From Heracleum sosnowskyi (lineage: Eukaryota; Streptophyta; Magnoliopsida; Apiales; Apiaceae): a stretch of DNA of 64,000 nucleotides. Below are positions 32,397 through 43,647 of this stretch, one piece after another; the first letter of the stretch is position 1, and each line of letters begins with the position of its first letter. Position numbers and translations under genes: made by a program. The notes below the pieces were generated by a model. The model was given only the letters and a program-made list of their open reading frames with translations. It was not told the origin of the DNA and did no database searches. The stretch is from assembly GCA_030848705.1 (NCBI GenBank), contig CM061243.1, positions 102,050,436 through 102,114,435 of the forward strand, given 5' to 3'.

Positions 32397-32941
32397 TGTT
32401 AGATATAATTGCTGACGTTTGTTCATCAGTGTTTAAGTAACAGGTACATATCAGAGTTTATATAGAAGCCAGTCAGAGTTTGATAAAGTCTGACTGGGTG
32501 AAGAGTATACATGGAAGCCGGTCAGAGTTTGTTATAGTCTGACAGGGTGATAGTTGAATTAGCTGTCGGTGCAAAGATAAAGATTCTAGAAGCAATATAT
32601 TCTGAAGATGGAAAGAAGCAGAATATATTGATACAGCTAAGGAGACTGGACAGAAGACTGAAGCAATCCTTAATTGATAATAATTGTATAGCTGATTTAT
32701 AGGAGTATCAATTAGATAAGGATTGTATGTAGCTGTGTACTATATAAACACAGATAGGTTATCCCTAGAAGGGACGCGAACATTGAATATATTATTCTTG
32801 TAACCTAGTAGCTCTTTGTGATTCATTAACATCACTAAGAGAGAAACTGTTAATATAATTACAGTTTGTTGATTTATAAAAAGAGTTCTTGATTGTTATT
32901 CTCGTATACATACTTGATTATATTGTGTAATCGGCCTAACA
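32397..32941 (+). repeat. Sirevirus 3' LTR
   Basis: 545 bp, same length and ends as the 5' LTR, followed by the GTAAG duplication. Confidence 0.95.
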
Positions 32942-33690
32942 GTAAGCAAGATTCTACATGGAGCAGAAATAAACTACTCTATGATAGAGAAGTTTGCGTT
33001 AGCCCTGATCATGGACTCAAGAAAACTACGCCCATACTTACAGGCGCACAAGATAGAAGTCTTGACCAATCAACCTCTAAGAAATATCTTGCACAGTCCT
33101 CAAGTTAGTGGAACATTGATCAAATGGGCTACAGATTTGGGAGAATTTGACATCAAGTATAAGCCTCGAACGGCAATAAAAGCTCAAACACTTGCTGACT
33201 TCATGGTTGAATGCACTATTGACAACCAGGAAGTCGGGGGGCCGGAAGTAGTATTGGAAGGAAAAGAAGAAGACGAGAAAGATGAAGACATGGTGTCCAA
33301 AGAATGTTGGGTGCTCTATTTTGATGGGGCATCAAAAATAAAATCAAGTGGAGCAGGTTTGGTGCTGCAAAGTCCCGATGGATTTCTCATAGAGTATGCA
33401 CTAAAGTTGGACTTCCCAATGACAAAAAAATGAAGCTGAGTACGAAGCCCTGATAGCTAGCTTAGGGCTGGCTGGTAGTTTCCCAAGTGAATGGAGAATT
33501 TGAGGCTAGAGATGAAGTCATGGCTAAGTATCTAAAACTTGTCAAGGTCATCATGACTCAATTTGATGAGTGTTACGTGGAACACATTCCGAGAGAAGAA
33601 AACATAAAGGCTGACGCCTTGTCCAAGTTTGCTTCTTCTGAAATGCAGTTCTTCTGGGAGAATGCAATATGCAGGTATGGGATTCCATGA
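32942..33690 (+). pseudogene. Tat Gypsy RNase H domains (pol, second part)
   Basis: Resumes exactly where the Sirevirus split the frame (…PIYYVS then KILHGAEINYSMIEKFALAL). The first RNase H remnant ends near LADFMVECT; a second begins at CWVLYFDGASKIKSSGAGLV and contains its first catalytic Asp. At a seven-A run (33424-33430) one extra A shifts the frame, so the EAEYEALIA helix is read only in the next frame. The rest (VNGEFEARDEVMAKYL … ENIKADALSKFAS) lies at 33487-33640. Dual RNase H supports the Tat lineage. After that a deletion joins directly to integrase. Confidence 0.85.
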
Positions 33691-34360
33691 ATCTTGGTCA
33701 CGGATAATGGAACTCAATTTAATAACGTAGATTCAAAAAGTATTGTGGCGAGAAGGATATTGAACTACGTTTCACTTCAGTTGCTCATCCTCAAGCAAAT
33801 GGACAAGTTGAAGTAGCAAATCGAATTATCCTGGATGGACAAAAGAATTAAAAGAGTTGAACGCTCTAGGAATACTTGGGTGGATGAATTGCTCCCCATA
33901 TTGTGGGCATATCGTACCACTTGTAAGGTCACCACTGGGGCAAATCCGTTTCTGTTAGCGTATGGAGCAGAAGTGGTGGTTCCAGTGGAGATTACTCACA
34001 CTTCTCCAAGAGTGGAAGCCTACGAGCCAGAAGCAAATGAAGAAGGCATGAGGCTGGCTTTAAATCTAATTGATGAAGTTAGAGCTGAAGCAAATGCTAA
34101 GACGGTTGAACATCAGAAACGAGCATCTTTCTATTACAACCTAAGGGTTAAATAGAGATTCTTTCGTCAAGGAGATTTAGTTCTCCGAAAGATTGAAGCA
34201 TCCGGAGTTGGACAAAAAGGAAAGTTGGCTCCAAATTGGTAAGGGCCATACCGGGTCAAGAACGTATTTGGACGAGGCTCATACAAGTTGGAAACCCTTG
34301 AAGGGATTGAGGTGCCAAGAACTTGGCATGCTGCAAATTTAAAAATTTATTATGTTTAGT
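33691..34360 (+). pseudogene. Tat Gypsy integrase remnant (pol, third part)
   Basis: The zinc-binding N-terminus and the first catalytic Asp are deleted. What remains starts at the ENAICRYGIP block, with a TGA after it, then VTDNGTQF (second Asp), a frameshifted catalytic helix, and the C-terminal part NTWVDELLPILWAYRTTCKV, GDLVLRKIEASG and RTWHAANLKIYYV to the final TAG near 34358. Several stops. Integrase joins the cDNA to host DNA; this copy cannot. Confidence 0.85.
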
Positions 34361-34689
34361 GTTTCCTAACTGGACTCACTATTAGGACAAGTAGAAATAA
34401 GATCGACGAAACCAGTCCGAGTTTTTAACTCGAGGTAGAAAGTAGAGTATTATATAAGGGTTGAACCCATTTTCAAGTTATGTTTTCATTCAACGTTCCA
34501 ATCTTTTTGTGACAATTTATGCGCACCAATTGTTAATAAACATGTTATGCTAAGAATATGAGGAAATCAAAGTATATTAAATTAGACTTACATAAAAGTT
34601 TAAATTAAGCCCGAAGGCTGAAAGTACATGATAAATAGCCACATGCGGCCAGATAAAGATAATCATATCTAAAAACTAATCACCCTCAC
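34361..34689. other. Spacer between pol and the antisense gene
   Basis: No gene on either strand; AT-rich, convergent ends of pol (plus) and the accessory gene (minus). Confidence 0.5.
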
Positions 34690-36541
34690 CTTTGCTGCCA
34701 GTATCAGTCTCCTCTCCCGAGCTGGAACCAGAACTGGGATCAGTGGCCTTGGGATCAGTAGCCTCAGGATCATTGACAGACGTGTCACCGAGAGGTGAGG
34801 AATGCTCAGGATCCAAAATCCCTATCATCCTCCTCCATGCTAGCTGTCCCAGCCAGGATGCACTCTAGAGGAGTGGGAGGATGAGGACCTGGAAAGTGAA
34901 TAGGATCAAAAGCTTCAGGATGTTTAGCTGAGATGGCCTAAACAACATCCTCCCATCCTGCAGAATAGTGGACTGGGAAAAGAATCTCATCATGTTTCTC
35001 TATCAAATCCTTGTACTCCTGGGAGTCAAGGTATTCATCGATATAATCATCTTTGCTCCTTCTCAGCTCAACCAACTCAGCCTAAGCATCCACAAGCTCT
35101 TTCTCCTTTCTCTCTAAAGCCTCCTTCAAAGACGTCACCTCATCCTCGGACTTATCAAGCTTAGCCTTGTTGGCCTTAGAAGAGGTACGCCAAGCTTTAG
35201 CCTGAAAAAGGGCCCCCTAAAAGTTGGCATTGCTCTGCCAAACAAAAGGAATTCAAAGTAAGATAAAGATTATGTGAAAAGAAGAAAGATTAAAAAGAAC
35301 AAAGGAAGAAAAGTACCGCAACTATGGCTTGAGCGCCCAGATGCTCAACTCCCTCGATAGTAGAATTTGCAACAAAATCTTTGTAGTCGCAGGGAGTGAG
35401 TGAGTGATACGACCACTCAACAACATGTTTGGACACCCCAACAACGGTGTCCCTCTTCCTAATACCCCAGTTGGGGTGCCAAATTGAGGACTTTGAAGAT
35501 ACATGAGTATCTGCCTCATTCACAGGAATCTGAGGAGGGATCAGAAAACTAGGAACATCAGGCTTTCCATGAGGATCGCCTCCTATCCTGGCCCTCTTCA
35601 TCCTGTAAGTCTCGTCGTCTTTGGGCTCATTAGTTTTGTTGATAAATGCCGCAGCTGTAAACATAAAAACAAACAAGAATGGGTATAAGATATCTCAAAA
35701 AAAGGAAAAGAATAAACAAAGAAATTAAGGAAATTTACCCTTGTCTGAAACACTTGAAAGGTCAACAGACTTGAGGACAAATTCGTCCAGAAGCTCCCAA
35801 ACCACACTAGTCCCATTGTCTTTGATTAGCTCGGAATAGGCATGGGAATCCTCATCATTCAAAATTAAGTTGTTGGGACTACCATCCACAACTCTACCAA
35901 ACGATTTGCGGAATAAAGTTCCCCAATCCCCACCTTCCCAAACGAGGTACATGAATTCATTTTTCCACCTAGGGTTGTTATCAGGAATAGATTTTTGGTG
36001 GAAAATGAAGGGAAGGCCAACTCGGTGACTAATGTACACCCAACCCAAATTACTCGCAGAACTATACTTAAATTGGAATATTTTTCTAAATTAAGGGATG
36101 GAAAGAGGAAAATTGTTGCGCAAGCACAAAACCAGAAAACAATGAATTATCCTCCAGGCATTTGGAGGTAATTGACAGGGGTTTACTTGAACATCAGCAT
36201 TGGCCAGAAGTCTAGGTATAAATTCATGAAATGAAAACCTAAGACCGACAACTATAGCATCTTTATAGATACATAGATCATTAGACCGCCAATGACAAGA
36301 ACTGTCACCAGCACCGGCGGGAACTAATCCTATACATTTTATTGTAATCCTTAATTTTATCGACATCATGAAATCTATTGCTACAATCATATGAATCTAG
36401 AACGGAAACAGACGGGTATTCATCCCCACGTTCATTGATCATATCATGTAAAGACATGTACTTAGAACGAATAGAAATGGGGGTACCTCGTTTGGATGCA
36501 GAATTCATTTTCTGAAGGCGTTGGGAAGCACGATCAGCCAT
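34690..36541 (-). pseudogene. Antisense accessory gene of the Tat element (putative gypsy-type transposon domain)
   Basis: Read on the minus strand, with ATG at 36541. Exon 1 begins MADRASQRLQK, is shifted by one frame near 36320, and continues through LRFSFHEFIPRLLANADVQV and PPNAWRIIHCFLVLC, which matches the pattern of the plant 'putative gypsy type transposon' domain (Pfam PF04195 from memory). It ends at GWVYISHRVGLPFIFHQKS … SVSDKG. Introns with GT/AG borders can be placed at 35738-35655 (84 bp) and 35316-35235 (82 bp). Exon 2 is basic then Pro-rich; exon 3 is a Glu/Lys coiled coil ending near the DEYLDSQEYKDLIEKHDEI and HYSAGWEDV motifs. Stops near 35080 and 34940 and the frameshift mark decay. 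Tat elements such as maize Grande carry a comparable antisense gene (gene23); its function in transposition is unknown. Confidence 0.7.
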
Positions 36542-36559
36542 TTGAAAGTTGGAAACCCA

Positions 36560-36700
36560 AAAAAAATTCTTTAAATCTTCAAATCTTCAACAGAAATCCA
36601 GAAAAAATTCTTCAATTCTTCAAATCTTCAACGGAAACCCAGAAAAACTTCAAATATTCAACGATAAACATAGAAATCTTCAAATCTTCAAGCAAAAATT
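36560..36700 (-). repeat. Short repeats in the leader of the antisense gene
   Basis: CTTCAAATCTTCAA recurs three to four times (plus strand) at about 30-60-bp spacing between the ATG and the TATA box of the antisense gene. Confidence 0.6.
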
Positions 36701-36859
36701 CCAGAAACCGATGATTATCAATTGGAAAAACTCGTTTGGAATCGCCTTACTGCAGAACCCTAGCAGAGCTTTGTAGAGAAAATTTTGAGAGAAATTTTTA
36801 CAGAATGACTTTGAGAAATGAGAAGTGATAAGTGAGAAATGGGGAGTGAGACTCTACAC

Positions 36860-36867
36860 TTATATAG
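36860..36867 (-). promoter_or_regulatory. TATA box of the antisense accessory gene
   Basis: TTATATAG on the plus strand reads CTATATAA on the minus strand, about 320 bp upstream of the ATG at 36541. It is followed on the minus strand by a TTCTCA/TTTCTC-rich leader, typical of plant 5' UTRs. Transcription from it would run opposite to the LTR promoter. Confidence 0.6.
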
Positions 36868-37017
36868 AACGAACAGCCGGTCACTAGGCTAGTAAAAAGG
36901 AAGGACAACTGGCATTATCCGGTACAGCCCAATAAACTTTAGGCAAAGCCCAAGAGAGAACAGCCCAAAAATAAATAAGTTACTAAAAGAAAAGAAAAAT
37001 AAGTATTTCTTCTCTAC

Positions 37018-37657
37018 GACCTCAATCCTGGTCGAGATAGTTCGACCAGGAGCCAAAATTGGCGAAATTTTTGACCTCAAACAAGGTCCAACCCTATAAC
37101 CTCAATCTTGGTCGAGATAGTTCGACCAAGAGCCAAAATATGTGAAATGTTCGACCTCAAACGAGGTCGAACCCTACAACCTCAATCCTGGTCGAGATAG
37201 TTCGATCAGGAACCAAAATGGGCGAAATGTTCGACCTCAAACAAGGTTGAACCCTACAACCTCAATCCTGGTCGATATAGTTCGACTAGGAGCCAAAATG
37301 GGTGAAATGTTCGACCTCAAACGAGTTCGAACCCTACAACCTCAATCCTGGTCGAGATAGTTCGACCAGGAGCCAAAATGGGTGAAATTTTCGACCTTGA
37401 TCCTGATCGAACCCTACGACCTTAATCTTGGTCGAAGGTGTTTGACCAGGAGCCAAAATGATGCAAAAATTCGACCTCGATCTTGGTCGAACCCTACGAC
37501 CTCAATCCTGGTTGCAGGTGTTCGACCAGGAGCCAAAATGAAGCAAAAATTCGACCTCGATCCTGGTCGAACCCTACGACCTCCATCCTGGTCGAAGGTG
37601 TTCGACCAGGAGCCGAAATGAAACAGAAATTCGACCTGGATCCTGGTTGAAATTATA
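37018..37657. repeat. 80-bp tandem array, 8 units, each with a hairpin
   Basis: The ACCTCAATCCTGG-type block begins at 37018, 37098, 37178, 37258, 37338, 37418, 37498 and 37578, an exact 80-bp period. Each unit contains TCCTGGTCGA, a 6-7-bp spacer and TCGACCAGGA, a 10-bp inverted repeat. The first five and last three units form two variants (GATAGT against AGGTG spacers). The array sits in the 3' untranslated region of the Tat element, about 220 bp before the 3' LTR. Confidence 0.95.
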
Positions 37658-37859
37658 CAGAATTTTTGAATTTCGTATTATTTTCCAGGAAATTAATAAA
37701 AACTCTTGATTTTTATTTTAGGAGATTAAAGCAAACGAAATTGATTTGAAACTATATATTCGAGGAACCAGATAATTACGAGAAATACGAAAGAGACTCT
37801 TTGAATCTCGAATAAAGTCAAAATAACTTTAATGATAATCTAAAAAAAGATTTTCCTAG

Positions 37860-37874
37860 AAGTTGTGGGGCAAA
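37860..37874 (+). other. Tat element polypurine tract
   Basis: AAGTTGTGGGGCAAA-type purine-rich run immediately before the LTR start TGATATGGGCC. Confidence 0.75.
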
Positions 37875-38143
37875 TGATATGGGCCAAAAACAGCCTTAAA
37901 ATAATAATTAATGACGTATTAATTAGACTTAGATTGGTCCAAGAGTTAAGCCCAATTAATGAGGCCCTAAACCTTAATTATTTATTAATTTTCTAATGAA
38001 TAAAAAGGGAAAATCTACAGCTCGTAAAAAGAGTCCAAAGTGTGTGAAATACTTCAAAGATTAGCCTCCAAGGCATACAAACCTAATAGGAGTCAGCCTC
38101 CTACAAAATAGGATTCACAATCTTGATCTAAGAAGGTGACTTT
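37875..38143 (+). repeat. Tat Gypsy 3' LTR, left part
   Basis: First 269 bp of the 3' LTR, ending in AAGGTGACTT where the chromovirus inserted. The remaining 237 bp are at 54619-54855. Confidence 0.92.
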
Positions 38144-39050
38144 GTAACACCCCCAGATCCGGGGTCAGGAATCTAGGTTGTCACGTCACCATCCAATCGT
38201 ATATTACATGTATTAACTCAATAATCCAATTAAAACACATCGTAGACCCGAATCTCTTACTCACACAAGTTATAGCCTTAGAAAGGTTACACAGTAACAT
38301 TAGTTCTTACAAACCAAATGCACTAACCAGGATCTCACACTATTAATCACAACTTCTACATGAAGTTACATTAATAGCTAACGTAGATGAAGCCTACCCA
38401 ACCTACTCTTGTAGTATCCATCCTGAACTGAACTATATCAAGGGTGAATCTTCCACTTCCTTTCCCTCATGATATGGGCAAAAATGACTATGTTCTCCTT
38501 GCACTAAAATATAATTTTTAACAAAGCAAGAATCAGCGAAAGAATTCTCAGCAAGTTAAGTAGTTACTAATATAAAGTTTTTCCAACAGTATAATAGTAG
38601 TACAAAGATCCATCCAATATAAGTATTCATACTTAATATGAAGTTTAAAATACCACCATATGAACGACTTTAGTTCATAGTTTTGAAAGACATTATCCGT
38701 GGCTTAGCACGGTCTTTAGAAATCACAAGTACGCAGTTCTAGATACTGCAAGATGAACAACACTAGTTCACAAGTTTTAAAATATCGTTTGTCTTTCGTC
38801 AAAACATTTCAAACAGTTCAAGATACTGTACCAAGAATATACTTTTCAACACTGTCAACATTATCGATAACTCATCACCTAGGCTTTCGTTACAATGTTA
38901 CAATACAATTCCAATTGGAAGAAGGGGACCTTCTGGAACACCACGATACACGATGATCAGCCGTTGTACCGAAACATAACATCTCTACTAGTAGAAGGAC
39001 GATTTCTTGTTCGGTTATCACCCTGGCCGCATTTGGGCCCATTGTGCTAT

Positions 39051-39200
39051 AAGGTCACTACCTCGGCACCTGTTTCATTACCGTGTAAGCCTTTACACAC
39101 AAGGTCACTACCTCGGCGCCTATTTCATCACCGGGTAAGCCTTTATAATTATGGTCACTACCCCGACACCTGTTTCATTGTCGTTTAAGCCTTTCCAGTC
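39051..39200. repeat. 50-bp tandem repeat x3 in the chromovirus LTR
   Basis: GGTCACTACC starts at 39053, 39103 and 39153, followed in each by CACCTGTTTCATTRCCG-like sequence and TAAGCCTTT. The same triplet is present in the other LTR near 51081-51230. Confidence 0.9.
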
Positions 39201-39559
39201 CCATGATGAATCCTATACTTTTATCCGGAACCGATTTTTAATCATCGTTCCCCGAGCGTTATTAGCTCGTTGATAGATTTAAGCTCACTACCATACTTAC
39301 TTCCCGGAACTGTTGAGGAAGTAATAATAATATGTGAGTTGACTCTCGTCAACTGATGAGAGATGTATTATGATTTAAAATGACGACCTGGGAGTTAAGT
39401 AAAATTTTCCGGAATTAACGAGATTGAAATTCTTTATTTTGGATAGGGTAGAAATCCCAATATGTGATTGTTATCGAGGAATAGAGAGGTAAAATCATTT
39501 GTTTGACTTTTTAAACTGGATTCCCAATTTTTGACAAGTTGGGAAATATTTATTCGTAT

Positions 39560-39910
39560 TTAAATATTTTAATAAACTCGGAAATAATATTTGGGAACCC
39601 TTACCATATTTAAATGATTTTTCTGAAATTCAGAAAATATTTTAAATAATTAATAAAACCCTTAAATAAGGTTTTATGATTTTTAAATCATTTTGGAACA
39701 TTTAATAAATATTAAAATAATATTTATTAAATAAATAAGCAACTTGGAATATTTAGTAAATATTTAAATATTATTTATTAAATAATAAACAATTAAATAA
39801 ATCCTTTTTAAATGAATATTCAAAATAATATTCATTTAATTAAATAAATATCCAATAATATTTAAAATATCCAAATTATATTTATTGGATATTTTAAATC
39901 AGTATTTGAA
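39560..39910. repeat. Array of AT-rich hairpins in the chromovirus LTR
   Basis: Several adjacent inverted repeats, for example AATAAATATT…AATATTTATT, ATGAATATTC…GAATATTCAT-like and AATATCCAA…TTGGATATT arms. Conserved in the other LTR (51580-51930). Confidence 0.75.
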
Positions 39911-42804
39911 AATAATCTGTCTCCGGCAATCTCCGGGTTTTTATGACGGTGTTTATAAAATATCTTCGACTCCCTGTCCGATTTGAAATACGAAAATATG
40001 CTCTACACCTAGAGCCTTGTATACACCGGCTTATATCTATATCACTATATAGCATATAAACCAAACATTCAACATTTGGAAACTTGTATGGTAATCAAAA
40101 CGGTTCATGCATTTATAGCAGTTATATCACAACATCAACAATTTAAAATCATAGCCGAATACTTAAGCTTCGGGTTTTTAAACTTGCACAATACTTGAAA
40201 CAAAGAATATTAAACATTTGATAATATGCCCATTCTGAACAATAGAGTAAGGGTTAGTAAACTTGCCTGATGTCCACCAAGCTGTAACTAGATGTGGGTG
40301 TTTCTCTTCTAGTCCTGGAACCTTTACCAAGACAATACATAATCTTATTCTAAGTAAACTCTACTCTACCCGACTTTCAGTCTCTCGGGTCCACTTAACT
40401 TACGATCTTCTTTATCGTTTATTAATCCTTTCTAGTCTCGTTCTTTACACCAATATGTTCTCTTGATGATCCTTAACAACTTTCTAGTTTTAGTCGACTC
40501 GATATTATCCTTTTTACTTAGCCAAAACGATTTGTCAAGGTAGTACATCTAGAGTTGACTTTCCATAAAATCACTATTACGCAACTCACACTCTAACACT
40601 TTTAATAAATTGAAAAATTGATAATTAATTACGAAACCACTTCAAGGAGCGTCTTGAGTGCTTGTAATATTTATCAAAAATATTTTGATTTGGGAAACAT
40701 GAGCTTAAATAGGTGAAGTGCATTTTAAAAGTCGAGTCAACAACGGACTTTTACTATTCGCACTAGTTCCACTAAAATGCTCATAACTCATCAACCGTTA
40801 ACTCTATTGACACACCGTTTTCGCATGCACGATACAGAGGATATCTAGAATGTAATCCAACAAAATTTTATCCCTGGACAGAGGACTCATTTTCCGAATA
40901 TCTCCGAAAAAGGCAGTAGCTATGCAGGGTAAGGTGTCGTCGTGCAACTTCGATTACAACATTTTTATAAAATCGAAAACTTAACATTTTTACTTAATGC
41001 TTTTTGGGTTGTCTTCTTTACTATCCGAACTACTTGTCCTCAGATTTTCATAATTTTTTCTAACTGTTAAGGGGTCCGAACTCAGTTCACAATTTGGTGT
41101 CTTGTAGTAGTTTTGTGTTTTGAACCACTTTCACTAAAACAAGTATAACTTTCAAACCACAAATCTTCTCAACATGTAATTTATATGGTTAGAAACTACA
41201 AAACAAGATATTTCCATATATAACCAGTGGTGTTTGAAAACAAAAATCGTTTTGGTCCAAAATTGGGTTTCAAAAGAGTCCTAGTCTCAACGGTCACTAT
41301 AATATTCATTCATGTCTCAACTTTCAATTTTAACCAAGATACTTCACCAAATAAACTTTAAATCACAAATACTCTCATCTTTATCATATATTTGTTATCA
41401 AACTTCATAACAATATCATCAACATCAAACCAAAATCATTTATCATCAATATTTCATCATCTAAGAATCAAATTATCAAGAACTACACTTATACTAACAT
41501 ATCTTGAAACTAAGCTCAATACTTAACAAAAATCAAAAGGGTTGGTGAGGTTTATACCTTTATTTAGCTTTATAACCACTAACAAGAGCTTGTAAGCCTT
41601 ATGAGAGCCTTGATCTATGTTTATCATCCTCAAACTCACAAAAAAAATCAAGAACACAAGTTAGTATTTTTGGAGTTACTATTCCTGCCTCAACTTTGAT
41701 CCAAGATTTGACTATGTTACACTACTTGGATTACCATGAAATTTTGAAAGTACCTTTTTTATGGATTGCGGAAGCTATGGTCCAAATTTGGAGATTTTAT
41801 CATGAGAATAAATTTAGTTATGATGTTTTCTTTCTTACTTGGTCATGCTGGGCAGAATTTTGAAGAATAAGATGGGGAGAGTTTTTCTCTTGCTTTCTTG
41901 CGTTTTAAAAGTATTGGCTGAATTGTGTGTATATATTTGATGTATAACTTCAGCTCCTTGCATGACAAAGTCCAACCAAGTACTAGTTAAAGCAAGATTT
42001 TAAGGAAAACCTTATCCTCTTTTCCTTGTTTTAGGGAAGTATGTCTCCAACTAGTTCTCTTTGGTTTGGTTAGTTTCTAAGTACTTGGTTTGCATGGATT
42101 TTGCATGGTTCTTGAATTAATTATATTGCTTATTTATTATCCAATGATTCACTACAAGAAAATGGTCAATAGACATCAGTTTCTAGCCGATGTCTATGTT
42201 TTTTGCCAACCGATGTCTTAGTCGGTGATGTCTATCTTAGACATCGGCCAGAAACCGATGTCTATTTAGCTCTTAGACATCAATTTTTTAGCAAATAAAT
42301 TGATGTATATTATCATCTTATACATCATCCTGTAATGATGTCTAATGAACTTATAAACATCAGTTGTTACAGAAAAAAACTGATTAATATTCTTTCTTAG
42401 ACATCACTTTGTTCCGATGTCTGTTTTGATTTTAAACATCAGATTTTATAAATTTTGATGTATTTCTTACCATTAGACATTAGTTTCTGAGCCTATATTA
42501 AATAAACAGTTGTCTTTCCAAGCGTTAAAATAAATCTATCATTGGCAGTTACTACACATCCATCAACATTCAATCGATAAAACACACAAAATAACTACAA
42601 AGCATTTGCAAAACTGCCTACAAACTAGAAATTCAATCCGCAAAATAAATCTACCATTGGCAGTTACTACATCACTTAACAAGCCGTGTTATATCTTAAA
42701 ATATCAGTGTTTTCGTAGGGGACTTCAAGAAAAGCTGCAGTGATACTCCTGCTCTCAAATTCTCCTGGGTAGTTATATTCGCTGGATATGCTCTCAATAT
42801 TTAC

Positions 42805-42847
42805 CGGCAAAGCTGAGTACATTCCCGCAGCTCTTTCTCTGTACATT
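42805..42847 (-). pseudogene. Captured fragment resembling a PDR-type ABC transporter (ABCG)
   Basis: Minus-strand MYRERAAGMYSALP matches the conserved YRERAAGMYSALPY block between transmembrane helices of pleiotropic-drug-resistance ABCG transporters. It abuts the TBL fragment directly, with no intron, and is followed by about 110 bp of open but unidentified sequence (to about 42700). Only 14 residues, so the assignment rests on one strong motif. Confidence 0.6.
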
Positions 42848-42931
42848 CCCACTGATTTCTTCCTATCGAGTGTCCAACAAAAGCCAGCCTTTTGTTCCGC
42901 AGTTTCTCCAACATTAATTTGGCATCAAACC
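42846..42931 (-). pseudogene. Captured fragment of a trichome-birefringence-like (TBL/DUF231) gene
   Basis: After an AG splice acceptor the minus strand reads FDAKLMLEKLRNKRLAFVGH followed by SIGRNQWE, matching the start of the PC-esterase domain of TBL polysaccharide O-acetyltransferases, including the GDS motif (here GHS; the nucleophilic Ser is kept and Asp replaced by His). About 28 residues only, fused to ABCG-like sequence. Confidence 0.75.
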
Positions 42932-43578
42932 TGGTTTTTTAGTCAAACAAGAAATACACCACATTAGTCCATTAGTTCATACATTCTAGCCAATTTGAAG
43001 GATAATGTTGAACTTCATCAGAATATCATCTAACTTGTAGTTGTTGTCATGTTGATTACCAGATCAATTGTAAACTAATAACCTTTCAATCTAAGAATAG
43101 CAAGCTAAATTGTAAGAAACTGTTTATGCATGAATTCATGTTGGTTATTTAATAAAAAATAAATCGGATGGAATCTTTTTGTTAACTGGTTACTTCTAAT
43201 AAAATTCTAAATTTGTAAAATAAACTACAGCAGTAAACACAACTCCAGTAAGTTAGATTTATTATCTTGGCAACAAGAAATCAGACACTTCCAAATAAAG
43301 GCCACCAGGAAATAACAGAGCAAAACTTGAGATTATTCTGTGTCTAACATGATTTAGCAACCCATAACTACATTTGATATGAAAACACACGCTGCAGAAA
43401 CCACCTGCACTGCCCCAGGATCAGCACTGTCAATATATTTCTGTTACCATGTTAACTTGACATTGCAGAAACCGTTCCCTAGAAACATGATAACTTAACT
43501 ACTTAAGATATCAATCTCATAGAACAAATCACTTTAACTAATCCAAAGTTATTGCACCAAGATTAAATAACTGAATAC

Positions 43579-43647
43579 CTTACTATCCTTGTTGCATATC
43601 CATCCCTCACCAGGCTCCATCTCCATCATTTTTACAACCTCTTGAAC
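43579..43647 (-). pseudogene. Captured exon of a CTF7/ECO1-like cohesin acetyltransferase (second exon)
   Basis: Minus strand VQEVVKMMEMEPGEGWICNK lies between an AG acceptor (GACAG at 43648-43652) and a GT donor. It resembles the EVVKMME…GEGWI segment of the plant sister-chromatid cohesion acetyltransferase CTF7, and follows the CTF7-like zinc-finger fragment in the correct order. Confidence 0.55.

Larger units (their letters stand above)
20914..32941 (+). mobile_element. Sirevirus (Ty1/Copia, SIRE/Maximus type) with env-like region
   Basis: 12,028 bp with 545-bp LTRs (20914-21458 and 32397-32941), a tRNA-iMet primer site, a polypurine tract and a perfect 5-bp target-site duplication GTAAG (20909-20913 and 32942-32946). 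The order gag, protease, integrase, RT, RNase H, long non-coding gap, additional long env-like frame identifies the Sirevirus genus. I see only two LTR-to-LTR substitutions (near 21166-21172), so the insertion is recent, yet at least five lesions break its ORFs. Confidence 0.95.

Noticed and set aside
37018..37657. CRISPR-like array
   Set aside because: Units are contiguous 80-bp tandem copies without unique spacers, inside a plant retrotransposon.
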